Shown here: positions 54,099 through 63,468 of the stretch, in pieces | How the letters are laid out: every line of letters begins with the position of its first letter | How positions within the stretch are numbered: the first letter of the stretch is position 1 | The notes under the pieces: model-generated | What the model was told of the DNA's origin: nothing | The model's input: the letters and a program-made list of their open reading frames with translations, nothing else | Databases searched by the model: none | Source of the DNA: JBLXBZ01 sp048265185 | Lineage (GTDB): Bacteria > Pseudomonadota > Alphaproteobacteria > Rhizobiales > Stappiaceae | DNA: 64,000 nucleotides | Assembly (NCBI GenBank): GCA_048265185.1 | Contig: JBLXBZ010000006.1 | Span: 168,788 to 232,787, forward strand | Direction of reading: 5' to 3' | Program-made: the position numbers and the translations under genes

Positions 54099-54578
54099 CT
54101 AATTTTCCCGTAGAGGAAGAGCGGCCGTGTCCTTGACGGTGCTGACGACGATTCGCGATTGGACGTCGGAGACGAGCGTGTTGTCGAGAAGTTTCAGGCG
54201 CAGAAAGTCGTCATAGGCCTTGATGTCGCTGGTGACCACCTTGATCAGGTAATCCACCGCTCCGGTGATCCGCTCGCAAGTCACGACCTCCGGCCACCTG
54301 TGAACCATTTTGTCGAAAGTCTCCATGTTTTCCCGGCTAGGGACCGCCAATTTGACGAAAGCGTAGGCGACGAAACCCAGGCCAACGTTTTCGCGGTCGA
54401 TGATCGCCACGACATGGCGAATGACCCCGGATTCTTTCAGCTTTTTTATGCGTCGCCAGCATGGCGTCTGACTCATGCCCGCTTCGCGCGCAATTTCGGA
54501 AATGGAAATCGAAGCGTCGCGCTGCAGAATTTTCAGGACGCGAATGTCGGAAGGATCGAGAAGATTTTTTTCACTCAT
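54099..54578 (-). CDS. Lrp/AsnC-family regulator
   Basis: A feast/famine regulator that senses amino acids. The 159-residue product has an N-terminal helix-turn-helix (L-D-P-S-D-I-R-V-L-K-I-L-Q-R-D-A-S-I-S-I-S-E-I-A, then S-Q-T-P-C-W-R-R-I) and a C-terminal RAM domain (G-A-V-D-Y-L-I-K-V-V). It is divergent from the indolepyruvate oxidoreductase gene, which it probably controls. Confidence 0.92.
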   Translation of the reverse strand: MSEKNLLDPSDIRVLKILQRDASISISEIAREAGMSQTPCWRRIKKLKESGVIRHVVAIIDRENVGLGFVAYAFVKLAVPSRENMETFDKMVHRWPEVVTCERITGAVDYLIKVVTSDIKAYDDFLRLKLLDNTLVSDVQSRIVVSTVKDTAALPLREN

Positions 54579-54664
54579 TGAAGGGGTTTTCTGAAAATAT
54601 GTTTCTGAATTAGGGGCGAGATAGGTCAGGATAGCATAGAATTACCCCTTAATAAGAACCATAT

Positions 54665-54674
54665 TTGACGTCAA
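54665..54674. promoter_or_regulatory. Palindrome between lrp-like and ior genes
   Basis: A perfect 10-nt palindrome, TTGACGTCAA, lies 55 nt before the oxidoreductase start. It is a possible operator for the adjacent Lrp-type protein, whose sites are usually dyads. Motif choice is by eye. Confidence 0.35.
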
Positions 54675-54728
54675 TACATTTGTGCGGACGCGTCTCGGCG
54701 CCCGTGATCAATTCGGGAGGGAGACCGG

Positions 54729-57700
54729 ATGAACGCCATAACGAAGACTGTGTCTCTTGATGATAAATTCGTCGCCAAAAGCGGACGGGTTTATTTGACG
54801 GGCATTCAGGCTCTTGTTCGTTTGCCGCTGGATCGGGCGCGTCTGGACGCTGATGCGGGATTGAAGACCGGCGGATTCATTTCCGGTTACCGTGGATCGC
54901 CGCTTGCCGGATATGACACTGAACTGACCCGCGCCCGCCGACATCTGGAGCCTGCGAATATTGTCTTCAAACCTGGCGTCAACGAAGAATTGGGCGCAAC
55001 AGCGGTTTGGGGAGCGCAAAAAGTCTCCCACCATGGGCAAGGCTCCGCCTATGATGGCGTATTCGGTATTTGGTATGGCAAGGCGCCCGGCGTGGACCGC
55101 GCGGGCGACGTGCTAAAGCAAGCCAACGCCAGCGGAACGGCGCTTTATGGCGGAGCCTTGGCGCTCGCCGGCGACGATCATCTCGCCAAATCATCCATTC
55201 TTCCCGCGCAAAGCGAATTTTTCTTTGAACATGCGGAAATGCCGGTGTTCAACCCTTCCGACATTCAGGAAGTGCTCGACTATGGGCTGCACGGTCTGGA
55301 GATGTCCCGGTTCACCGGGCTTTGGACGGCCTTGATCTGTATCGCCGACACGATGGACGCCTCCGCTACGATTAACGTGGACCCGGAGCGTTTGAGTTTC
55401 ATCCGGCCTGATGATCGGGATCCGCGCAAGGTCGCGGATATTAACCGTGTGATGCTGCTTGGAAACCGCCTTGAAACAGAGCGGTTGCTGCGCGACGTGA
55501 AATTGCCCGCCGCGCACGCTTATGCGCGCGCTAATAGGCTGGATTACGTCACCTTCGGAGCCAGAAAGCCTCGTATTGGCGTCGTGGCCACGGGTAAGGC
55601 TTATCGTGACCTGCGTCAGTCTCTTGATCTTTTGGGAATTGACGAGGCCTTTGCGCGTGAAATTGGGCTTGCCATATATAAGGTGGGCATGTCCTGGCCT
55701 CTAGAGCCTGTGGGATTGTCGAATTTCGCGCGTGGCATTGAACGGCTGATGGTGGTGGAGCACAAACGCGCGTTCATGGAGCCGCAGATAAAGGAAATCG
55801 CCTATGGTTGGCCTGACCATGCGCGTCCGGCCGTTTGGGGCAAGAAAACGCCGGAGGGAGCGCCTTTCCTTTCCGATGTTCTGGAACTCACCGTTGCGGA
55901 GATAATTCCGGCGCTTTTGACGTTTCTGCCGCAGGGCTTCATAACTGACGAAATGCGTCAGGTGGCCGAGCGGATGAACAAACAGGTCATGTGGGCGCAA
56001 GGCCATGCGGAGCGCGCCGCTCGCGCGCCCTATTTCTGCGCTGGTTGTCCACACTCCACCTCTACCTTGGTTCCCGATGGCGCCCGCTCCATGCCGGGTA
56101 TCGGCTGTCACGCCATGACGGAAATTCCCGCCCGAAGCACCGATGGTCAGATCGCCATGGGAGGCGAGGGGGTTCTCTGGGTTGGGCAGGCGGCTTTTTC
56201 GCGTGACAAGCATGTGTTCGCGAATCTTGGCGACGGCACCTATTATCATTCGGGAATACTCGCGATCCGTCAGGCGGTGGCCTCTAAAGTCGTGATAACA
56301 TACAAGATTTTATATAATGACGCCGTGGCGATGACTGGCGGCCAGCCCGTGGACGGCACATTGACCGTGCCGCAATTGACCCGCCAGTTGGAGGCGGAAG
56401 GGGTTGAGCGCATCGTGGTTGTTACGGAAAATCCCGATGATTACATGGGCCGTCATGACCTTGCGCCGGACACCCCGGTTTTTCATCGCGATGAGTTGAT
56501 GCGGGTTCAGGAAGATCTTCAGGAATACTCCGGCGTGTCGGTGATCATTTATGATCAAACCTGTGCGGCGGAAAAACGGCGGCGGCGCAAGAAAAAGACC
56601 TTTCCGGATCCTGATAAGCGTTTATTCATCAATGAACGGGTGTGCGAAGGCTGCGGTGATTGCTCCGTCCAATCCAATTGTCTTGCGGTGGAGCCGCTGG
56701 CGAGTGATTTTGGCGAGAAGCGGCGGATCAATCAATCCAGTTGCAATAAGGATTTTTCCTGCGTTAAGGGGTTCTGTCCATCATTTGTTTGGGTGGAGGG
56801 GGCTACGCTGCGCCGGGCCGATGGCGCAGGCGTTGACGTAGACGCGCTGGCGGCTCAATTGCCGGAGCCGGTTCTCGCCGATCTGGAGCGTACGAAAAAC
56901 CTTTTGGTGGCTGGCATAGGCGGCATGGGCGTCACCACTCTGGCGGCCGTTTTGGCGATGGCGGCGCATATTGACGGCAAACAGGCGTCAACGCTGGACA
57001 TGACGGGTCTTGCGCAAAAAGGCGGCCCTGTGACGTCGCATATTCGTTTTGCGGCGGCGGACAAGTCCATTGAGGGGCCACGAGTTCCCACCGCAAGCCT
57101 TGACGTTTTATTGGCCTCCGACATGGTGGTGGCCACCAACGCCGAGCAATTGGCTTTGATTGATCGAAAGAAAACCGCAAGCTTCGCCAATACGCGCGTG
57201 GCGCCCACGGCTGAATTCGTCATGAAGCAAACCTTGTCGTTCGACGAAAAGAGAATGGCGCAAACTTTGGAGGCGGCGTCGGCGCAATGTCTTGCCGAAG
57301 ATGTGGCGACCATCGCCGAGAAACTGCTTGGGGATGCGATTTTCGCCAATATGCTTCTGGTTGGAATGGCGTCGCAGGCTGGCGTTCTGCCTTTGAGCGT
57401 TGAGGCGCTGGAGACGGCAATCCGTTTGAATGGGGCGGCGGTTGACGCCAATCTAAAAGCTTTCCGCGCTGGGCGGGTGCTGGCGGTGTCGCGTGAAAAA
57501 ATCATTTCCGTTTTACCCGGGGAAACTCGGGTTCAGCCCATGGAGTTGGACGAGCGGATTTCTTTTCTGACCCGGGAGTTGGCTGTCTATCAAGATGAAG
57601 CCTATGCGCAAAGATTTGCGCAGTCGGTTGAAAAAATACGCCAGAGGGACGCGGAAAACGGTCCTGGCTCCATGCGTTTGACGCGCACGGTGGCGGATAT

Positions 57701-58214
57701 GGCCTTTAAGGTTATGGCTTATAAGGATGAATATGAGGTGGCTCGTCTTTATGGCGATAGCGCTTTCAAGGAGAAGCTGTCAGCCCAGTTCGACAATCCG
57801 TCGAAACTGAAAATCATGCTGGCGCCGCCTTTGATTTCACGTGAGTTGGATCCCAAAACGGGGCGTCCGAAGAAAGTCGCTTTTGGCCCTTGGATTTTCA
57901 CGGTTTTCAAAGTGTTGGAGAAATTCAAAGGACTGCGCGGCGGTCTCTTCGATCCATTTGGCAAAACCGCGGAACGCCGCGCGGAGCGCCGGCTTGTGGA
58001 GACCTATCTGGAGGACGTGGAGAAAATTGCGCCATTGGTGGGAACGGCCAATTATGGTTTGCTGGTGGAAATCGCCAGAGTTCCGGACCTTATTCGCGGC
58101 TTTGGTCCGGTGAAAGAAGCTAATTCGAAAGCTGCGGCGGCTAAACGCGAGCAATTGATGAGCCGTCTTGCAGACGATCACGCCGCCGCGCCGTGCATTG
58201 AGGCGGCGGAATAG
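54729..58214 (+). CDS. Indolepyruvate:ferredoxin oxidoreductase, fused
   Basis: The family oxidatively decarboxylates aryl pyruvates from aromatic amino acids to acyl-CoA, passing electrons to ferredoxin. The 1161-residue product joins the thiamine-dependent alpha part (about 1-620; G-F-I-S-G-Y-R-G-S-P-L-A-G-Y-D near residue 52, G-D-G-T-Y-Y-H-S-G), an Fe-S region near 635-700 (V-C-E-G-C-G-D-C, then C-V-K-G-F-C-P) and a gamma-like region (G-I-G-G-M-G-V-T-T-L from about 725) in one chain. GGGAGG lies upstream of the ATG. Confidence 0.93.
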   Translation: MNAITKTVSLDDKFVAKSGRVYLTGIQALVRLPLDRARLDADAGLKTGGFISGYRGSPLAGYDTELTRARRHLEPANIVFKPGVNEELGATAVWGAQKVSHHGQGSAYDGVFGIWYGKAPGVDRAGDVLKQANASGTALYGGALALAGDDHLAKSSILPAQSEFFFEHAEMPVFNPSDIQEVLDYGLHGLEMSRFTGLWTALICIADTMDASATINVDPERLSFIRPDDRDPRKVADINRVMLLGNRLETERLLRDVKLPAAHAYARANRLDYVTFGARKPRIGVVATGKAYRDLRQSLDLLGIDEAFAREIGLAIYKVGMSWPLEPVGLSNFARGIERLMVVEHKRAFMEPQIKEIAYGWPDHARPAVWGKKTPEGAPFLSDVLELTVAEIIPALLTFLPQGFITDEMRQVAERMNKQVMWAQGHAERAARAPYFCAGCPHSTSTLVPDGARSMPGIGCHAMTEIPARSTDGQIAMGGEGVLWVGQAAFSRDKHVFANLGDGTYYHSGILAIRQAVASKVVITYKILYNDAVAMTGGQPVDGTLTVPQLTRQLEAEGVERIVVVTENPDDYMGRHDLAPDTPVFHRDELMRVQEDLQEYSGVSVIIYDQTCAAEKRRRRKKKTFPDPDKRLFINERVCEGCGDCSVQSNCLAVEPLASDFGEKRRINQSSCNKDFSCVKGFCPSFVWVEGATLRRADGAGVDVDALAAQLPEPVLADLERTKNLLVAGIGGMGVTTLAAVLAMAAHIDGKQASTLDMTGLAQKGGPVTSHIRFAAADKSIEGPRVPTASLDVLLASDMVVATNAEQLALIDRKKTASFANTRVAPTAEFVMKQTLSFDEKRMAQTLEAASAQCLAEDVATIAEKLLGDAIFANMLLVGMASQAGVLPLSVEALETAIRLNGAAVDANLKAFRAGRVLAVSREKIISVLPGETRVQPMELDERISFLTRELAVYQDEAYAQRFAQSVEKIRQRDAENGPGSMRLTRTVADMAFKVMAYKDEYEVARLYGDSAFKEKLSAQFDNPSKLKIMLAPPLISRELDPKTGRPKKVAFGPWIFTVFKVLEKFKGLRGGLFDPFGKTAERRAERRLVETYLEDVEKIAPLVGTANYGLLVEIARVPDLIRGFGPVKEANSKAAAAKREQLMSRLADDHAAAPCIEAAE

Positions 58215-58244
58215 ACATAGAAAAGATATGATGGGGCGTAGTTT

Positions 58245-59270
58245 TTAACTTTCCGCCACGCTCGTCTCATTGGCGAATTTCGTTTTCCATGTGGGGAATA
58301 CGTCGTTCGGGGCGGTCTTGGCCTCATAGACGCCGCGGGCGATGGCGCGCGCCATTGTCTCTGCGGCGCGCGCGCCAAGCTCGATCATTTCTTTCACCGG
58401 CTCGCGCATTTGGCGCTTTCCTGTGGAGACGGCGAAAATCAGGTCGCCATCGAGCATGGTGTGGGCCGGCCAAAGAGCGCGAGCGTAGCCGTCATGGGCC
58501 ATCACCGCCAATCGTTTTAACTCCGCTTTTGTCAGGGCGAGGTCGGTGGCCACGATCCCTATGGTGGTGTTGGCGTTTTCCGCCAAGGCGTCGGCCTTGG
58601 TTCGCAGCTCCATTGCGGCGTCGGGGAATTGGGTGGGAAAGCCTAATCCGCCGAATTCGTCGTTTTTCTCGCAAGGCGCCGCCCAGAAATGCGCTGTGTC
58701 GCCCACGGTCGCCTGGCCCAGAGCGTTGACGGCGACGAGGGCGCCGACGGCGGCGCCGGAGCTGGCGAGGGCGGAAGCGGAGCCTAGTCCGCCTTTGAGG
58801 CCGGAAATGGTTGCTCCCACGCCCGCGCCGTGGGAGCCAAGGGGGAAGTCCATATCGGCGTTTTCAACGGCGCGGCGTCCAAGTTCGCCGTAAGGGTTGA
58901 CTGTCCCCCAGTTTTTGTCGCCGCCGTTTAGGAGGTCGAATAAAATCGCAGTTGGAACAATAGGCACTCGCACCGAGCCTATTGCAAAGCCGCGTCCCAT
59001 TTCAGTCAAAGCCATTTGCGCGCCTGAGCCCGCGTCAAGGCCAAAGGCCGAACCGCCTCCCAGAACTAATGCGTCGACTTTTTCCACAGTGAATTCGGGT
59101 GCGAGCAGCGCCACGTCGCGCGTGCCTGGCGCGCCGCCATGGATCGCGACCGATGCGGTGATTGGCTCGTCGGCTAAAAGAACCGTCACGCCGGATTTGA
59201 GCTTATTGTCTTGGGCTCCGCCCACTTTAAGTCCCGGAACGTCAGTGATCAGATTTCGCATTTCACTCAT
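58245..59270 (-). CDS. P1-family (DmpA/S58) peptidase
   Basis: These self-cleaving hydrolases act on amino-terminal residues or beta-peptides. The 341-residue product starts M-S-E-M-R-N-L-I-T-D-V-P-G-L-K-V-G and has G-G-G-S-A-F-G-L-D-A and G-L-G-S-A-S. The autocleavage region appears as N-T-T-I-G-I-V-A-T-D, which would make Thr the nucleophile in place of the Ser in DmpA. The start is at 59270. Its neighbours suggest amino-acid handling. Confidence 0.87.
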   Translation of the reverse strand: MSEMRNLITDVPGLKVGGAQDNKLKSGVTVLLADEPITASVAIHGGAPGTRDVALLAPEFTVEKVDALVLGGGSAFGLDAGSGAQMALTEMGRGFAIGSVRVPIVPTAILFDLLNGGDKNWGTVNPYGELGRRAVENADMDFPLGSHGAGVGATISGLKGGLGSASALASSGAAVGALVAVNALGQATVGDTAHFWAAPCEKNDEFGGLGFPTQFPDAAMELRTKADALAENANTTIGIVATDLALTKAELKRLAVMAHDGYARALWPAHTMLDGDLIFAVSTGKRQMREPVKEMIELGARAAETMARAIARGVYEAKTAPNDVFPTWKTKFANETSVAES

Positions 59271-59307
59271 CTCAATGGTTTTCGCGGGGTTAAAGATGAT
59301 GCCGAGG

Positions 59308-59814
59308 TTAAAGATGATGATAGGCTCGGTCCAGATAGATGAGCGCCTGACTCGCTTCGCCAAGATGCACGGAAACCACCGTGCCAAAAATTACGCTATG
59401 GGTGCCGACCTCGGAAATTTGCGAGACCTTGCAGTCAAGGGCCGCGCGCGCGCCAAGCAAGACCGGCGAGCCGGAGGCGCCTTTTTTCCACTTTGTCATG
59501 GCGAAACGTTCTTCCATGGAGAGATCGCCGCGTCCGGCGAAAACATTGGAGAGCGATTCAGAATGAGCCGGCAGGGTGTTGATGCAAAATACGCCATTAC
59601 GTTTGACGGCGGCGTTTAGCCTGCTGGAGCGGTTGAGGCACACGAGCAGAGACGGCGGCGTGTCTGAGACGGAGGTTACTGCGGAAACCGTGGCTCCGAG
59701 TTTGCCCGCGCTCCCGTCGGTCGTCGCCAGATGCACGGCGGCGCCGAGCCGGCTCATGGCTTCGCGGAAAGTTAGGGCTGGGACCGGGGAGGGAGATGTC
59801 CGGGATAAAGCCAT
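59308..59814 (-). CDS. Flavin reductase-domain protein
   Basis: HpaC/RutF-type proteins supply reduced flavin to a monooxygenase. The 168-residue product has the core V-T-S-V-S-D-T-P-P-S-L-L-V-C-L-N, F-C-I-N-T-L and a C-terminal L-I-Y-L-D-R-A-Y. A partner oxygenase is not seen nearby. It lies 37 nt upstream of the peptidase gene on the same strand. Confidence 0.88.
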   Translation of the reverse strand: MALSRTSPSPVPALTFREAMSRLGAAVHLATTDGSAGKLGATVSAVTSVSDTPPSLLVCLNRSSRLNAAVKRNGVFCINTLPAHSESLSNVFAGRGDLSMEERFAMTKWKKGASGSPVLLGARAALDCKVSQISEVGTHSVIFGTVVSVHLGEASQALIYLDRAYHHL

Positions 59815-59905
59815 TTAAGTCGCCTTGCATGGAAGGTTTGAACAGCGCTGGCGCCTGCTAGGCGCTGGTATGATCAGGTGATCATTTTATGACAGGGGTA
59901 AGTGA

Positions 59906-60778
59906 TCACAGCGTGGAAATCCAGTCTATGAAAATTCGGGCGACTGAATCTGGCGGCTCCTTGACCATTAGCCAATAAGCCCGCTCGCGGTTTCCCCATT
60001 TGTCAGTCAATAGAATCAGGTCGCCGCGGCTGAGTTCCTGTTCAACAAGGGAGGCTGCGCATAGGGCGACGCCATGCCCGGCGACTACGGCGCTGACCAG
60101 CAAGTTGAAATCGTCGAACACGGGCCCCGCGTCCGCTAATTTCGCGGGAAGGTTGTTTTCTTGTAACCAGAAACGCCAATCTGAACGGCTTTCATCATGC
60201 AGGAGGTTTGCTGCGTGGAAATCAATTGGATCGGAGAAAGGGCCGCAGCGTTCAAGATAGGCTGGACTACAAACGGCGCGAGTAGATCCGCTTTGTAATT
60301 GCGTGGCGAAGGAAAAAACGGATGGATGAAGAGGGCCGTCACGCCAATCTATGATGATGTCGGCGTCTGGAGCGTCCCCGTGCATGGCGTATAGAAGCCG
60401 GAGCCTGATTTGAGGCGCAACTTGCGCGAAACTAACCATTTTGGGGATAAGCCATCGTGTGGCGAAAGATGGAACGCAGGCGAGAGTCAGCTCTGGTCTG
60501 CGCGCCGTCTCCTCGATATCTCGGCAAACTTCGCCTATTTTCTCTAAAGATTGATTGGTCACTAACGCCAGCTTTTCTCCGTCCGGCGTTAAACTAATTC
60601 GCCGGCCATCGCGATTGACCAATGGCGCGCCAAACCACTCCTCCAGATTTTTTAAATGGTGACTAACAGCGGCGTGAGTGACGCCTAGATTCGATGCCGC
60701 CGTTCCCACGCGACCAGTGATTGCAAGCATGGCGAGAGCGCGTAGCGCGTTGAGAGGCGGAAGACGATTTGTATGCAT
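59906..60778 (-). CDS. LysR-family regulator, GcvA-like
   Basis: The 290-residue product has the N-terminal winged helix (L-P-P-L-N-A-L-R-A-L, then V-T-H-A-A-V-S-H-H-L-K-N-L-E-E-W-F-G) and an effector-binding domain with R-W-L-I-P-K-M. The P-L-N-A-L-R form is typical of GcvA relatives. The start is the ATG at 60778; a TTG 21 nt upstream is in frame. The start codon lies inside a palindrome, which suggests self-repression. It is divergent from livH. Confidence 0.9.
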   Translation of the reverse strand: MHTNRLPPLNALRALAMLAITGRVGTAASNLGVTHAAVSHHLKNLEEWFGAPLVNRDGRRISLTPDGEKLALVTNQSLEKIGEVCRDIEETARRPELTLACVPSFATRWLIPKMVSFAQVAPQIRLRLLYAMHGDAPDADIIIDWRDGPLHPSVFSFATQLQSGSTRAVCSPAYLERCGPFSDPIDFHAANLLHDESRSDWRFWLQENNLPAKLADAGPVFDDFNLLVSAVVAGHGVALCAASLVEQELSRGDLILLTDKWGNRERAYWLMVKEPPDSVARIFIDWISTL

Positions 60779-60798
60779 GTTAGAAAAACTAACATGCA
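60774..60798. promoter_or_regulatory. Operator-like palindrome over the LysR start codon
   Basis: Arms TGCATGTTAG and CTAACATGCA are exact complements around A5. The T-N11-A core fits LysR-type sites. The ATG of the regulator lies inside the left arm, so bound protein would cover its own start. Confidence 0.6.
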
Positions 60799-61208
60799 AG
60801 TGCTAAAGTTTCAATTGAAGCAACTTCCAAAACATGAGTTCCTTTAGGGATGGAGTTACTGGTTCGTCAGGTGGCGATTATAAAAATAAGCTATGTGCGG
60901 TTGCGTGCGGAAAGGCTTTGGAGACCTTGAGGAGGTTGGTTTCATTGCTGAATTCTTGGCAAGAATATTTTCTGCGGTTTTTAGTGCGGGAGGAGCGTGA
61001 AGGGGAATTTGTGAAGCGGCGTTGCTTTGAATATTTTCAAGTTTCTTGAGTATGCGCGTTATCACAGTCGCGGTAGAGAAATAATCGAAGAAAGCGTGAT
61101 GAAAACTTCTTGCTAAGATGGCGTTTCTTTCGCAGTCTCGAATTTACTAATTAGTGAGACAACAAAAGCGGCAAAAGCCGTTCCGTCCATGAGGGATGAC
61201 AGGGTAAC
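60799..61208 (+). other. Divergent region upstream of livH
   Basis: About 410 nt. A frame at 60834-61049 lacks a ribosome site and I do not support it. A perfect palindrome, ACTAATTAGT, lies at 61146-61155, 54 nt before livH, and may be an operator. Confidence 0.5.
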
Positions 61209-62144
61209 ATGGAATATTTTCTTCAACAGCTGATCAATGGAGTGACGCTGGGGTCAATTTATGGCCTCATCGCTATTGGTTACACGATGGTTTATGGAAT
61301 CATCGGAATGATCAACTTCGCTCATGGCGACATTTTTATGGTGGGGGCGTTCGTCGCCTTGATCTTGATTGTCGCCCTTGGCCTGACGGCGGCGACGCCG
61401 TTATTCATGCTCATCTTCGCGCTGGTAATCATACTTATTATTTCAATGTGTTTGACGGCGGTGTGGGGGTGGACTGTTGAACGCATCGCTTACCGTCCGC
61501 TGCGAGGCTCGTTTCGTCTGGCGCCTTTGATTACGGCCATCGGCGCGTCGATCGCTCTGCAGAACTTCGTTCAAATTTCGCAGGGTGCGCGCAATAAGCC
61601 TTTGCAGCCATTGTTTTCCGGCGGCTTCACGGTTGCGGAGCGCGTGGAGCCTCAGGGCAATTTTCTGGTGCAATTGTCCTACATGCAAATCATGATTATC
61701 GTCACCACCACCGTGTTGATGATCGGCTTCACCCTTTTGATCAATAAAACACCTCTGGGGCGCGCGCAGCGCGCTTGCGAACAAGACCGCAAGATGGCGT
61801 CTTTGCTTGGGGTGAATGTTGACCGCACGATCTCGCTGACCTTTGTGATGGGCGCGGGGCTGGCTTCCGTCGCCGGCCTCATGTTCTTACTCTATTACGG
61901 TGTGATTGACTTCTACATCGGCTTTCTCGCTGGGGTGAAAGCGTTCACCGCCGCCGTTTTGGGCGGTATTGGATCCTTGCCCGGCGCTATGCTCGGCGGT
62001 CTTCTGATCGGGCTTATCGAGACGTTTTGGTCTGGCTACTTCTCTGTTGAATACAAGGACGTCGCCGCTTTCTCAATTTTGGCCATCGTGTTGATTTTCA
62101 TGCCGGAAGGTCTTCTGGGCAAGCCGGAAGTGGAGAAAGTCTGA
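61209..62144 (+). CDS. livH: Branched-chain amino-acid ABC permease LivH
   Basis: An inner-membrane permease of the high-affinity branched-chain amino-acid importer. The 311-residue product has about eight hydrophobic segments and the family's Y-T-M-V-Y-G-I-I-G-M-I-N-F-A-H-G-D motif near residue 22, and A-V-L-G-G-I-G-S-L-P-G-A-M-L-G-G-L near the end. AGGG lies before the ATG. livM begins 1 nt after its stop. The solute could be another amide or amino acid. Confidence 0.95.
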   Translation: MEYFLQQLINGVTLGSIYGLIAIGYTMVYGIIGMINFAHGDIFMVGAFVALILIVALGLTAATPLFMLIFALVIILIISMCLTAVWGWTVERIAYRPLRGSFRLAPLITAIGASIALQNFVQISQGARNKPLQPLFSGGFTVAERVEPQGNFLVQLSYMQIMIIVTTTVLMIGFTLLINKTPLGRAQRACEQDRKMASLLGVNVDRTISLTFVMGAGLASVAGLMFLLYYGVIDFYIGFLAGVKAFTAAVLGGIGSLPGAMLGGLLIGLIETFWSGYFSVEYKDVAAFSILAIVLIFMPEGLLGKPEVEKV

Positions 62145-62145
62145 T

Positions 62146-63468
62146 ATGGCGTCAAATAATAAACCGAACCTGATGGGGACGTCTTTGAAAGACGCGGCCA
62201 TGGGGGGACTTCTCGCCTTTGGCTTGTTTGCATTGCTTATTGGCATGCGAACGGAGGTCTCCACTGGCGGCCTGACCATTGAATATCGTTGGGGCGCCGT
62301 CGCCGCCGCCGTGGCGATCGTCTTTCTTGGACGTTTTCTGCTCAACGTATTCGTTTGGAAGACTGAGCGTCCGCTCACCGGCAAGTTGAGCGGCTTGGTT
62401 CCCGACGCGTCGTCGTTTGGCGCGCTGGGCAAATTCGTCCCCGCGTTCCTTTTTCTTCTTGCGGTGGTTTTGCCGTTTTTGCTGATGTATTTCCTCGGTT
62501 CGCGCGGATCCCGTCAATATTTGGATCTGGCCATTCTCGTCACCACTTATGTGATGCTGGGCTGGGGGCTGAACATCGTTGTCGGCCTCGCCGGCTTGCT
62601 GGATTTGGGCTACGTGGCCTTCTACGCGGTCGGGGCCTATTCATATGCGCTATTGGCGCATTATTTCGGCTTTTCATTTTGGATCTGCCTGCCGCTCGCC
62701 GGTATTCTCGCGGCGTTCTGGGGCATTATTCTCGGCTTCCCCGTGTTGCGTCTTCGAGGCGATTATCTCGCCATCGTCACCCTGGCGTTTGGGGAGATCA
62801 TCCGCGTGGTGCTTTTGAACTGGTATGAGTTCACGGGCGGTCCCGACGGGATTTCAGGCATTCCTCGTCCTTCGTTCTTCGGTCTTGAGTTCAAACGTGG
62901 AGACGGCGGTTTCGCAGACTTCTTTGGTCTGGACTATTCGTCTATCCATCGGATCATATTTCTCTATTACTTGATCCTGATCATGGCGCTGGCGACCAAC
63001 TTCGTCACCATGCGTTTGCGCAAACTGCCAGTCGGCCGCGCATGGGAAGCGTTGCGCGAAGATGAGATCGCCTGTCGTTCGCTTGGGATCAACACCACCA
63101 ACACGAAGCTGACGGCCTTCTCGCTTGGGGCTATGTTCGGCGGTTTTGCGGGTGCGTTTTTCGCAACGCGTCAGGGCTTCATCTCACCTGAAAGCTTCAC
63201 GTTCATCGAGTCGGCCGTGATTCTCGCTATCGTGGTGTTGGGGGGGCTTGGCTCGCAGGTGGGCGTGGTCATCGCCGCTGTCGTCATGATCGGCGTATTC
63301 GAGTTCTTCCGCGAGCTTGAAGAATATCGAATGTTGGTCTTCGGACTCTTGATGGTGTTTATCATGGTGTGGAAGCCGCGCGGTCTGATTTCGACCAGAA
63401 AGCCGTCGATCTCTCTGTCGAAGAATGTCAAAGGCATTTCCGCTGATCTTGTGCAGGAGGGTCAGTGA
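62146..63468 (+). CDS. livM: Branched-chain amino-acid ABC permease LivM
   Basis: The second permease. The 440-residue product has an N-terminal extension with two or three extra hydrophobic segments, then the core with Y-V-A-F-Y-A-V-G-A-Y and G-L-A-G-L-L-D-L-G, R-A-W-E-A-L-R-E-D-E-I-A and G-G-L-G-S-Q. Its stop overlaps the livG start (TGATG), so translation is coupled. Confidence 0.95.
   Translation: MASNNKPNLMGTSLKDAAMGGLLAFGLFALLIGMRTEVSTGGLTIEYRWGAVAAAVAIVFLGRFLLNVFVWKTERPLTGKLSGLVPDASSFGALGKFVPAFLFLLAVVLPFLLMYFLGSRGSRQYLDLAILVTTYVMLGWGLNIVVGLAGLLDLGYVAFYAVGAYSYALLAHYFGFSFWICLPLAGILAAFWGIILGFPVLRLRGDYLAIVTLAFGEIIRVVLLNWYEFTGGPDGISGIPRPSFFGLEFKRGDGGFADFFGLDYSSIHRIIFLYYLILIMALATNFVTMRLRKLPVGRAWEALREDEIACRSLGINTTNTKLTAFSLGAMFGGFAGAFFATRQGFISPESFTFIESAVILAIVVLGGLGSQVGVVIAAVVMIGVFEFFRELEEYRMLVFGLLMVFIMVWKPRGLISTRKPSISLSKNVKGISADLVQEGQ

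Noticed and set aside
60834..61049. 71-residue plus-strand frame between lysR and livH
   Set aside because: No ribosome site and no family likeness; it is in a divergent promoter region.
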